A DNA stretch of 64,000 nucleotides, taken from assembly GCA_023548195.1 (NCBI GenBank), contig JAJHZJ010000754.1, positions 372,001 through 436,000 of the forward strand. Direction: 5' to 3'. Made by a program: the position numbers and the translations under genes. Shown here piece after piece: positions 12,801-24,800 of the stretch; position 1 is the first letter of the stretch, and every line of letters begins with the position of its first letter. The notes beneath the pieces are model-generated. The model had not been told where the DNA came from, searched no databases, and saw only the letters and a list, made by a program, of their open reading frames with translations. Source of the DNA: Bettongia penicillata ogilbyi (Eukaryota > Chordata > Mammalia > Diprotodontia > Potoroidae).

Positions 12801-15800
12801 TGGGGTCTTTAAAGATGAGATCTATATTCCACTGCAGGAAGAAGACCCCAAAAAGCCCAAGGACAAAGCAGAAGGAGACAGTAAAACAGAGCTGGAGAAG
12901 CCTGTAGGTTTCCCCAGTGCTGACAGTCTAGATATCAGCAGCTCCAGCAGTGTCACTCCGGCCATGAGCGTCAGTGCATCTGCCTCCACCAGCCAAGCCT
13001 CCATCTGCAGCTCCCAGGGACTCTCTCAGACAGTCAGCGAGGTCTCAGGGGAGCAGTTTCCTCCTGGTCTGGAGCTGGCCATTCCTCCTAGTCTTCTGGA
13101 GCCCCATGTTGTCTCCAGCCAGGAGAGTCTAGACATTTCCCTCTGTAGCACTGGAAGCTTGGGCAGTCTAGGGAGCCTGGGAGAGCCCACTGACAATGTA
13201 GAAGCAGCCTCAGTCTCTGATGTGGGATCCATGTACCCGGTCACCTCGCTGGACAACCAGCCCCTCTTGTCTCGTCCCATCAAAGGCTTTGCCGTTGTGG
13301 AGGTAATGGCTCCTGGGCCCCGAGGGGTCACTGGGGTCACTGTTCTTTCCAGCTCTCTCGTTGTGTCCAAGCCACATGTGATTCTTTTCAAGGACTGATT
13401 AGCAGGAGAGGGACAAGGAACAGCAGCAAATGGCAGTGACTGCTAGCAGGTTGTAGGACTTTAAAGTTTGCAGAGCACTTCAGAGAGTTTATCTCATTTG
13501 ATCCCCACAACAGCCCTGGGAAGGAAGTGCTATTATGATCCCCATTTTACAGATGAGGAGAAGGCAGGCAGATGTGAAGTGACTTGTGCATGGTCACACA
13601 TCTAGGAAGCATCTGAGGCAGGATCTGAACTCAGATCTTCCTGAGAAGAAGGCAGCTAGGTGATGCAGTGGGCAGAGTGCAGGCCCAGGAGGAAGAGAGA
13701 CCTGCATTCAGGCCTGACCTTAGACATTAGCTCTGCAACCCTGGACAAGTCACTTCACCTCTGCCTGCCTCAGTTTCTTCATCTGTAAAGTGGGGCTAAT
13801 GACAGCATGTGCACACACTCACACCCACACATCACCACGTTCGTTGTTGCTGCTACATGTTATTATTATCACTCCTGACTCCAAGTCCAGTGCATCCACT
13901 TAGTCACTTTCCTGATGTAGTAGCTTTTATAATAGTGTTGACCCATGCTGAGCAAAATGTTCTATATTCAAATGTAGTAGAACAGTACAATAAATCATCA
14001 TTAAGTGCCTGCTGTGTACAAATCATGTTGCCCAACAGGTATTGGGGGAGCAATACAAGATGTAGGTTAGAAACAGCCCTTTATCCTTAGGAAACTCACA
14101 GCATTATGCTGTAAGTGCATTCCAGAGTTACCAGATGAAGCTCTGTGGGAATTCTAGGGATGACCAGGGTGAGGTTACTGGAGAAGGAAAGGAAGGTGCC
14201 CTGGAGGCAGTGGTCTTGGAGTTGTCTGTTAAAGGATGAATCATGAATTCCGATGGTATTAAGAGTGGGAAGAAGACCTGGAGCCAAAGGCCGTGGGGAC
14301 ACATGCAGTTTACTCCAAATGAGAGCTTTGTCTTATTTGAACAGCTAAGAGCTAGTGTGCTCACAGACAGTGTTAGATTCTCTGGAGGAGGAAAGTTGCC
14401 TGTGTCACTTCTTTGTGAGTGGACCGACCTGATACCATGACAGTAGATGGCTAGAAACCACCTTCAGTAAAGAAGAAGATAAGTAGCCAAGTTAGAGAGA
14501 GGGGAGGGAAAAACAGATCCTCTGTGGCATTGACGATTGCTTTTCTACTAAAACTCCAAGTAACTCTCTTAAACTCTCTTACATTCATACAGATACGCTC
14601 CCGGGCCAAAATTGAGAAGATCCGAGCAAGTCTGTTTAACAATAATGATCTGATTGGTTTGTCAAGCCTGGATGGTGAAGATGAATTAATGGAAATGTCA
14701 ACCGAAGAAATTTTAACTGTGTCAACAGTAAACCAGAGTTTATTTGATACCCAAGGAAGCCCAGGGCTGGAAGATTATTTCAATGATAAATCTATTAAAG
14801 GTATGTTATTCCCTAGAAATACTTTCTAGGAGATGGTTTTTAGCGTTTAGTGGTCTGAGGTCAAGGTGTGGTGTTGGAATTACTTCTTTTTTTCCAAAGT
14901 ACAATGACGCCCAGTCTTTGTAAGAGTTATTGTGTTCGTTTTCTTTTCTTTCTACTTCTGCTGTAGAAATTCCTCCCCCATCCAGGCCTCTGTCCAAACC
15001 AGCATGGCCAGAGGTCACCCAGCCAAGAGTAGGTATCCTGCAGGTGCCTTGAATGGGCCGTTGTAGTATCTAAACTTGCTTTTGGCCAAGGAGTCTTTTA
15101 CTGACTGTTGAGCCCATTTATTTTATTCTGTTCTTTAGAACCAAAGGATAGAATCTTTTCAATCTTGTCCTTGCTCTGACTTTGTTCATATGCGCGAGGA
15201 TACTGATTCCTGAGCCTTCTTTCCAGTGAAACATTCCACCTCCCTCAGCCTTCTGGCAGGGTGCTGTTTTCTTTCTCTTTGTACTCTCCTCCCATCTTGC
15301 CCACCCATTCCAAACTGCAGAGGTCCAGACTGGACTCTGTACCAGTACTGGCTGTAGCGGAAAGATGTCCCCATGGTATGGCCTGTCCTGCTGCCCCGCC
15401 CAGGAGAGTGCTGAGTTTTTTCATCCCAGCCACATACTGGCTGCTCACCACCTACCAGTGGGCTTTTTTGACCCTCAGCTTGTCTTGTTTCATATTTCTC
15501 TGTGGCTGGTCTTTCTGTTCCTTGCATTTGTATCAATTTTATTTCCTGATAATACTAAGGTAGAATGTAATGTGCATTTATAAATAGCTTTTTAAAAATC
15601 TAACGAGGCTTTGCTTTAGTTAATATATGTTCAGCATTTTTTAAAAGTGAATGCCACACAGACCTGGACATGATCACTTGGGCCAAACTCCCCATTGTTA
15701 TTGAGTAGTCCTTTGTGCTGTTTATGCTACATTCTGACCAGGATTAGGGATTTTATGTCATTATCAGCCTGTCTTAGGGGACACATTCATTGTGTCCCTT

Positions 15801-18800
15801 AAGAGAAGTAGTAGTGCTTAAGAAAATAATGAGAGGAAGGAAGGGAGATGACGAATCTTGCTGAGAAACTATGAAACTGCCTTCTAGGGCCACACAAGAT
15901 GGTGCCAGAGAATCTTTTACACCATAAGGAAAATGAAGAAAGCAAGAATACATGCTCAAAGGTCTTTAATGATCACATACAGTGTTGTTGTATCTTAGAA
16001 CAGTAACATCATACAAGTCACAATTTCTGCGTGGGCTACACTTTCTCTGGTCATGGAGGAGGAGTTGGAATATGCTGTGCTCCCCATTGCCATTTCCAGG
16101 TTCTTCCTTTCTCCCATCACTCCCTTTGAGAGTCTTGCTGTTCACATCTAGCACCCACTCAGAATCCCACTAGCTGTTGTCCACAGACCCTGCAACCCCC
16201 CAGGGCACTCCCTGCTTTCCTTGATGAATCTCGTACCTTGGCTCAGGAACTCCTGACTTCATGATAGGGGCCTTCAATATACATATTGATTTTCCCTCAG
16301 ACTCCCTAATGTCCTCCTAGTAGCTGTTCCTCCACCTGATCCCAGCCACATGCAAAGATGGTCATACTCCCAGTTTTGCCATTACCCATGACCTGAAATC
16401 TTATCTGACTATGATCCATTGCCTTTTCTTATCTGACCTTACCATATATAAATCCTTCCTGTGATGTCCATTTCCTTGGCCCTCAGTTCTCTCCCAGACC
16501 ATTTCCCCTACATTAGCCAGTCTTCTCTTTTCCCCACTTTGACCCCTTGGTGAACCCTTTCAGCTTGTGCTGTCCTCCTCCCTTCTCATATTACCAGTTA
16601 CACCTGCTAAGCCTCAGTTGCTGCCACCACTCATCACCTCCATACCTGTACATGTGCTGGATGAAGGTGGAGGAGATCATGCAGTTGTTCTTCGTGGGTC
16701 TGCTACAGACATATGCTACATGAGCTCAGCTGGGCCCTCACCACTGCTCAGCAATCCTGCTCTACCTCCCTTAACAAATCACTCTCCCACTCTCCACAGC
16801 AGCTCTTCCAAACCTTCTCAACCTCCTCAAAAACTCCATGGCTCTCCCAACTTCGGTTTTTTTAGCCAAAGACATCGCTCAAGTTTTACAGAAAACAATT
16901 GAGACAAATTGCTATGAGCTCCTTCTCTCTTCTTCTTCATCTTCTATCACCCAGGAGTCTTCTACCACTCTCTCCTCCTTCACCTTTGTGTCATATGATA
17001 AATTATGCTTACCAAGGCTAAGCCCACTCCTCATACAAGTGATCGTGTTCGGTCCCATCTCTCCAGCAGAATGCCTCAGTCTGTTGCCAAGGCCTGTTGA
17101 TTTCACCATTGTAGCAGCATCTTTCAAATGTATCGCCCTCCCCTCCTCTGACACTACCCCTCTTTGGTGCAGGCCCTCAGCTCTTTATATCTGCATTATC
17201 ACAATAGGTACTTGGTAGGAGTGGGGGGGGTCTACCTGCCTCAAGTCTCTCACTGCTCTAGTCCATTCTATATCCAACCATTAACATGATTTTCCTAAAG
17301 CACAAATGTGACCATGTCACTCCTCTACTCAATAAACACTAGTGACTCCCTATTACCTCCAGGATCAAATTCAGAATGCTCTGGTTGGCATTCAGAGCCT
17401 TTTGTAACCTGCCTCCTCTCACATTTCCAGTCTCCTTATGCATTAACCCCCCAATACATACTCTTTGATCCAGTGACACTGGCCTCATGTTTGTTCCACA
17501 AACAAAATTCTCTGCCTCTTGACTCAGAGCATTTTCTCTAGCTGTCCCCAGTGTCAGGAATGGTCTTCCTCCCAAATTCCCTGCTATAAGTCCCAACTAA
17601 AATCCCTTCTTTTAATGGAAGACTTTTCTAGCCCCTTGTCATTCCAGTGCCTTTCCTCTGTTAATTGTTTCATATACTTGTCCTGTATGTAGCTTACTTT
17701 ACACATGGGCGCATGCACGTGTGTGTGCGCGTGTGCGTGTATGTGTACATTTTGTCTCAGGCACTGACTTTTGCCTCTTTTTGTATCCCCAGCAATTAAC
17801 ACAATGCCTGGCACATGTTAGACATTTAATAAATGTTGATTGATTGATTATAATTTAATTTTCCACTAGTGTAACTACACCTTTCTATAAGATTTTACTA
17901 TCCCTGCCATTTGTTTGTATTGAATCTCTCTTAAATATTTGAATACTTTTCTGTTATATTCAGAAGTACTTGAGAGCAAACTTCCTGTCTTTTCCTACAA
18001 ATCTCATGTTTATCCTACAATTTTGTTACTCTCTCTCAATCCCAGGAGAGAAGCTGGTGCCCGGGGCTCGAGAGGTCCTCACAGATATATTTAAAAGTTG
18101 TGTCCACTCAGAGCAGATGCTCAGCCTGACGCCGGCCAAGCCCATCAAAGTCTCTGATATCTATCTCAGTAAGGAGCAGATCAACTCTCAGACTCCCGGC
18201 AATCTACTCCACGTGTTCTTCACAAACGTGCGCCCCCCAAAGAAGGTGCTGGAGGACCAGCTCACCCAGGTAAGCCTACCCTCCCTGTGCAAACCCTGCT
18301 TGTGGGCTCCAGGGGTGGGGTAGCAGGAGCCATCACCCCAGAACTAACCACTCCTTTCTGCGGGAAGATTCTGAGGAAATACGGCGTGCCCAAGCCCAAG
18401 TTTGACAAGAGCAAATACAACAAAGCAGGCAAAGAACAGCACCCCGTGAAGGTGGTGAGCACCAAGCGGCCAATGACGAAGCCCCCCACCAAAGAGAAGT
18501 CTGTGCTCAACAGTGTCAGGTGAGCATCCTGGGCTCCCATCCACCCTCACAGGGATAGTCAAGTCTCCTAAAATTGCAGCACCTGCGGCAGAAAGGTTTC
18601 CCTTGCATTCCAACACACACCCAGAGCTTCTCTTAATCACGTTGTGGTTGTGTCCATGAGTTCTCTGCTTTCTAGCAGGGTAATTGATGCTTCCTTCAGC
18701 TGAGAGGTACGGGAAAAACACATCTATCTGGAGTAGCTAGAGACGAGTCTGCAAGCACTTAGGAAGTTCCTGCTGTGAGCCAGGCATTGCGCTAAGTCCT

Positions 18801-21800
18801 GGGAATATGAAGAAAGGCAAAAGATGGTCCTTGCTTTCAGGGAGCTTATAGTCTAATGGGGGAAACCCCAAGTTGACAATTATGGACAGACAGGATGTAG
18901 GCAGGATCCACTGGAGAGAATTAGCAGGAAGGGCACTAAGATTAAAGGGAGTCAGGAAAGGATTTTTATAGAAGGTGGCTTAGAACGTTCTAGAATAGTT
19001 TTAGAACAACACGAGCTTAGATTTATCCTTGAACCAAGGCCTCAATATTCCGATGTTTTGTCCACTATGGGAGCTTCTTTCCATGTTTTGTCACCCTCAA
19101 GTACATGTAACTCCAGTCCTCAGTGAACTACGATAGCAAATTGTATTAGCTGTCTAGCCAGGGTCCCTGAATAGACTAGGTGCACAGCCTGTGTTGAAAT
19201 GAACTGAATTGTCTGAATGATCATATAAAAGTGCCTTCTTACCAGATGATAGATCAACAGGCAGTTCTGTGTATCTGAAAACATTATATTCTGAAGTTCT
19301 TCAAACAGACTTAAGTCAACCTCTGTCTGCATTATTCATTTTCTTAATAAATCCTCTTCTCAGAGAGTACAAAGAGAAACCAAAAAGTTGCCTTTTTGTA
19401 TCTGCTCCAGACAAAAGCAGTTTCATTCAAACTTTTGGTTTTGTAGCAGGACGGCTTTAAGTGAGAAGAAGCCAATTGTGAAGCCTAAATCACCGGAGAA
19501 GAGTAAACCTGATGAAAAGGACCCTGAAAAATCCCCCACCAAAAAACAAGAAGGTGAGGAGGGACCAAGGGGAAGAGTTTGAACGCCAGAGGGAAAGGGC
19601 CACATGAGTCCTGGCACACTGCGTGATGTCCAACTGAGGCATTGCTTGCCTTTTGAACTCAAGGTCAGACAGTCAGAGCCTGGGGGCCTTGCAGAAGAGC
19701 TACACTGTGAATACTGACTGATTTGTGGAGTACCAGAAGCCATCCCTGTCAGTGACCCAGGGACACCACCTCTGGGCCATGGCAAGGGGCAGATTGCTCC
19801 CTTCCCATGGGGAAGTCCCTCTGGGTGACCCCTTATCAGTGATGCTGAAAAGGGGATTGTGATTCTCTTAGATTGTAAGCTCCTTGAGGATCAGGACTGT
19901 GGTTTGTCATCTTTGAAGCCCCAGCATCTAGCAGAGTACCCATCATCTTATAGGTGGGCAGTTGTTGAGTGGAAATTTTACTGGATAGTCTCCAAGCTTG
20001 AGATTCTCTGACTTAGCTTGAAAGGGAGGAGGAAGATGCATTTTCCTAGATCCCATTCATGATTTTGGGGCAACAGCAGATGTGACTTTGTCCCTCCCCC
20101 ACCACCAGGCACAGTTCTCTGCACATGGTAGGTACAACACAAAGGAGACTTGTATTGGATTGAATATTCTTAAACATCAGTGCAAACTGTATTAAGAAAA
20201 TGCTTTGAGAGTTCGGGCAAAACTGGGGAGAAATAAATATGAAGAGGAAAGAAGAAACTGGGAAAATTGGACAGTAGAACTGCTGTCTCTTTTCAATAGT
20301 GGGCAGTGATTGGGCAGACCTAAAAGCTTCTGAGTGCACCCAAAATTGGGGGGAAAGTCTTAGTAAACCTTGAATCATCTCAAACCTGGAGTTATAGGGA
20401 GGAGATAAAGGAGAGTGTGGGCATGGGTTTACTGTGGCTACGAGCTGGAAAGAGCCAGGAAACCCTCCAATCCCCTGCTGGCCATGTTCTTATGACCTAA
20501 GAGGGGAGAAGACACGGACTTAGATTGCCTATAATCCTACAATAAGTCAAGGTGGAATGGGGAAGGAATCAAGAGCTAGCTTTGGAGCCAGGAAGATGAG
20601 GGAAAATCTTCCCTCGGAATCTCTGGGTGCTCCAGGCTCTGAGTGTCTGCAAAGGTGCCATTCAGCACTGATGGACAGTCTCCTCATTCTGGAGTTCCTT
20701 TTGCCAGTGAAATAGCAGCTTCCAGTCCCTCTCTGTGTGTGGTCAGTGCCATGGGAGATGGGTCATCAAGATCATTAGGGATTTAGAGATAGGAGACTTA
20801 GGGCAGACTTCATGAAGGAGGGGGTGTTTGAGAGATGGGTAGAGAAGGAGCAAGGGCCCTCCCTGGAATCTCAGAGTTGGAAAGGAAAGAAAGACCAAGA
20901 GAAGCCATTGAATCTAGCCTGTACCTGGATAGGAATTCCCCATACAACATTCTAGAAAAACTGTCGTCTGGGCTTCTTGCAAAGATTCCCAGTCAAGAGG
21001 AGCCTGCTGCCCAGGAACAGGGAGGTGGGAAATGGCTGTGTGTTCAGGACCACATCAAGCTTGAGTGAAGCAGTGTTCTTACAGGGAGGAGTGGGAGGTG
21101 ATGATGGAAGGGAGGGAGGGACAAGAGGTAGGGGTGGGGAGTGGAGTGCCAAGGACCTCTGATGCTTGGCTGAGGACTCTCTGCTTTTCCCCAGTCCCTG
21201 AGGAAAAGTATCTGACCCTGGAAGGATTTCACAAATTTGTGGTTGATCGAGCCAAACAGGACATTCGCAGTGTCTGGAGGGCTATTTTATCCTGTGGCTA
21301 TGACCTTCATTTTGAAAGGTAGGTGGCTCACTCCTGGCTTTCCTGGACCAGTTTTCATATAACCGAGCTGTTTAATTTGGATGACATTTTTTCAGATTCC
21401 TTATCACATCCCAAGTGAATTGCTTACAGGAAATCATAACCTATGAAGGCTCTTGTGGCATTTAAACCGAACCTCCTTTGACTTTTGAAAGGTTTCTCGT
21501 GGTCCCTCTGATAGGATAAATATTGATTAAGCACCTCCTATGTGCCAGGCATTGTGTGAAGTGCTCAGAGATTCTCTCCCTTCATTTTTCCCTAACCAGC
21601 CAGTCAGCAAGGCATTCACTGATCCATGTTAGCCCCTTTCCCTCCCCTCCCACAGAGAGCCCAAGCACACTGACAATCACTGAGTCCCCGCAGTCCACCA
21701 GAATAGCTGTACCTGAGGGAACACGAGGAGCACAAAGGCAGCAGCACCATCTTTGGGCCCCAAATGAGGGTTAGAGCCCACATTGACTCTTCTTTTATCC

Positions 21801-24800
21801 CCATGACCCTCCTCCCCCAGGGTCATCTGGTTATCAGTTCCCCAAGGTTAGTCTCAGGAGTGGGGTTGGGGGCTTATTCTCCGGATTAGGCTCTTATCAT
21901 CTAGTCACTGCCTCAGTGCATCAGCACACCCCTGCCTCTGTCTCTTATCTGGGTTAGCTTCACAGTTACCCTTCATCTTGGCTTTCCTTCTAGGTCCTGT
22001 TGGCCTTTATCTCTTAGCTCAGTAGGTGAATTCTCTTCTTTTTCCTCTTCCCTTCTGTAGTCTCCCCTGTTTCCTAGATAACTGGCTGTCAATCCTTAGA
22101 GTGAGGTCATATATCCTACCAGATAAGCCTGGCCCAAGAGGCGCTCACTCTCCAGGTGCCTGATGCCTGGCTACAGGGACAACAGTTAGGTGCCTTCTCT
22201 TCTTCCAGTACTTTATGTCCTGTGTTTGGTACCATGCTCAGGCTCTGAGGCCAGTAGACTGTGGCTAAACTTAATTCTCTAGAAAGGGAGGGCCTCCTGG
22301 GAAGCCCACAACCCTGTGTTGTGTGCAGGGCATCTTGCCCCTGGTTCCAGGGATGGAGGTTCTCTGCATTTCACAAAGTTCATCTTTAAACTTGATTGAA
22401 AATTCCTTTCGGGAGTCATCTACACCTAAATCTCAGTCCATGGTTTCTAATGTTGTTTTTAGATGCGCCTGCATTGATGCCAGACATGCACAGAAAGCAT
22501 CCAGGAAGTGGACCCTAGAGATGGATGTTGCACTCGTCCAGTACATCAACCGCCTCTGTCGTCATCTTGCCATTACCCCTGCACGACTTCACCCTCACGA
22601 AGTGTACCTAGACCCTGCGGATGCTGCTGACCCCAGAGTCGCCTGTCTCCTGAGTACGTACCCCTGGCCAGCTGTGCTTGTGGTACCCAGTGTCCGCTGC
22701 TCTGGGAACTTAGAGTGGGCAAGACCAGAGAGCCCAGGTCTCTACTGAGAAAGGTGGGCCAGGGATCCTGCCTGTGAGAAAAGCCATTTTCCAGTGGACC
22801 TGTGAGGAAAGGCAAGGAGAGGAAAGAATTGGAAAATGGATAGAAAGCTTGGAAGTCCCTAAACAGATTAAACTGTAAATGCTCGACTAGAGCATAGGCT
22901 GTTTTGTTTGATCCTCACCCAGTGGTACGGTGAGGGGGCAGCCCCAGGCTCATCCCCTTGGGCTAAGAAGCCAGGGCCCAAAGGGGTCCTGCCTGTGCCA
23001 GCAGCAGCATCCTTCCCCCAGACGCAACTCCAGATGATGTTACTCCAGCTTCAGAAAGTATGAAGTAGCACTGGGCTGCCTGCTTGTGTCCTAACTCCCT
23101 TTGTTATCGCTACCTCAGATGTTCCCATCGAAAGCTTACGTCTGCGCTTTGCTCTGCTCCAGTCCCTGAACACCACCCTGGAGACATTCTTCTTGCCCCT
23201 GGTGGAGCTGCGACAGACTGATGTGTTCTCCAATAGCATCGCTGCCTTGCTGCAAGAGGCCAAAGGTCAGAGATTCCTGGGGCATGGGGCTTCTGGAGGC
23301 TTAGGTTGAAGAAGGCCAGCAGCCATCAACAAAACACATGTTATCTTCCTGTCAGAGCTGTGGAATTTGGGCTAGAAAGGTCCCCAAGAGGTCACCAAGG
23401 TCTTTGGGGGAAGTATTACCCAACAGCTGTCACCTCAACCTCAGTTCTCACATGAAAATGCCCCTTGGACTAGTCCTGTTCTCAAGCTAAAAGCTTACAT
23501 TTCTATAGCCTTGTGAGCAGAGAAGGGCCCAGACTTGGCTTGTTTATGCGTATGTGTAGGCCTTGTGCTGGTGGATCACCTGGGCTCAGGGGTGCTGAGC
23601 TAAGCAGGTGTCCAAACCAAGTCTAGGACCAGTATGATGGTCACAGGAACTAGTGAGGGGAGTAGAGATAAGATTGTGTGAGGAGGAACAAACTGTCCCC
23701 GGCTAGGAAAACAGAACAGATGAAAGCTCCCATTCCAGTCTGTCCTGGGATTGGGCCTATAAGTGAGTGAGAAAGCAAGACATAATCTCCAAAAAAAGGA
23801 GAGACTGAGCAGGTAGATAAGCCCCAGCCCTAACAGATAGGAACGTGTTTGTACAGCAGGTGATGGCACAGGAAATGGTGAGGGCTCTGACCTAGTATCT
23901 CTGCTTCCCTTACATAGGGCTCATCTTCTACGACACAAAAGTAACCGTGATGAATCGAGTGCTCAATGCTACCGTGCAGAGAACAGCAGACCACGCTGCC
24001 CCGGAAATCACCCTGGACCCACTGGAAATTGTGGGAGGTAGGGTGTGGCATCATCTCCTCTGGAGAAAGGCAGCCTCCATCCCTCTCCCCCCAGGGGTTC
24101 TGGCCTGTCCGCCCTAGTGAAACAAATGCCCTTCTCTCTACATAGGCGAGATTCGCTCTTCAGAAAACTCCTACTTCTGTCAGGCTGCCAGGCAACTGGC
24201 CTCTGTCCCATCATCCCAGCTCTGTGTCAAACTGGCCAGTGGAGGAGACCCCACCTATGCATTCAACATCCGCTTTACAGGAGAGGAAGTCCACGGGACC
24301 AGTGAGTAGTGCTCAGCCTAAAGAAGCTCACTTGGCAGGCTGCTCAGCCCAAGCCCTAGAGGAGGTTGGAGTTAGGAGCCTGCAGCCATGTTTTTTCTTC
24401 TCCCAGAAGTTTCTTTTTAGCCCACCATACCAGAGGGTGCTTGATGAGCAATGTGTGACTACGTACCGCCTTTGGGGGTTTTATTTGCTTACCTCTTTTC
24501 TTAAAAACAGACCTCTATTCCTTTTTTAATATTGATTTCTATTGATAGCTAGGTGGCAAAGAAGATGGAGCACCGGGCCTGGAGTCAGGAAAGCCTGAGT
24601 TCAAATTCTGCCCCAGACACTTACTAACTATGGGCAAGCTGTCTGCCTCAGTTTCCTCATCTGTAAAATTGAATAATAATAGCTCCTACCTCCCAGGGTT
24701 TTTTGGGAGGATCAGATGAGATATTTGTCAAAGCCTTTGCAAACCTACAAGTGCCATCTAAGTGCTAGATATTATTGTTATCCTTTTTGTATTGCCTCAG

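Larger units (their letters stand above)
15033..18045 (+). other. HECTD4 intron (3.0 kb) with a long L2-type LINE
   Basis: The first kilobase is unassigned; 16180-17855 is LINE-2-like. Confidence 0.55.

Noticed and set aside
13303..13398. Continuation of HECTD4 exon 9 to a stop
   Set aside because: Good donor at 13303 and a phase-matched exon 10 that completes the RRM-like unit; the read-on is intron.
16567..17218. Overlapping frames of 111 and 126 codons
   Set aside because: They lie in a degraded L2-type LINE and show no intact protein domain.
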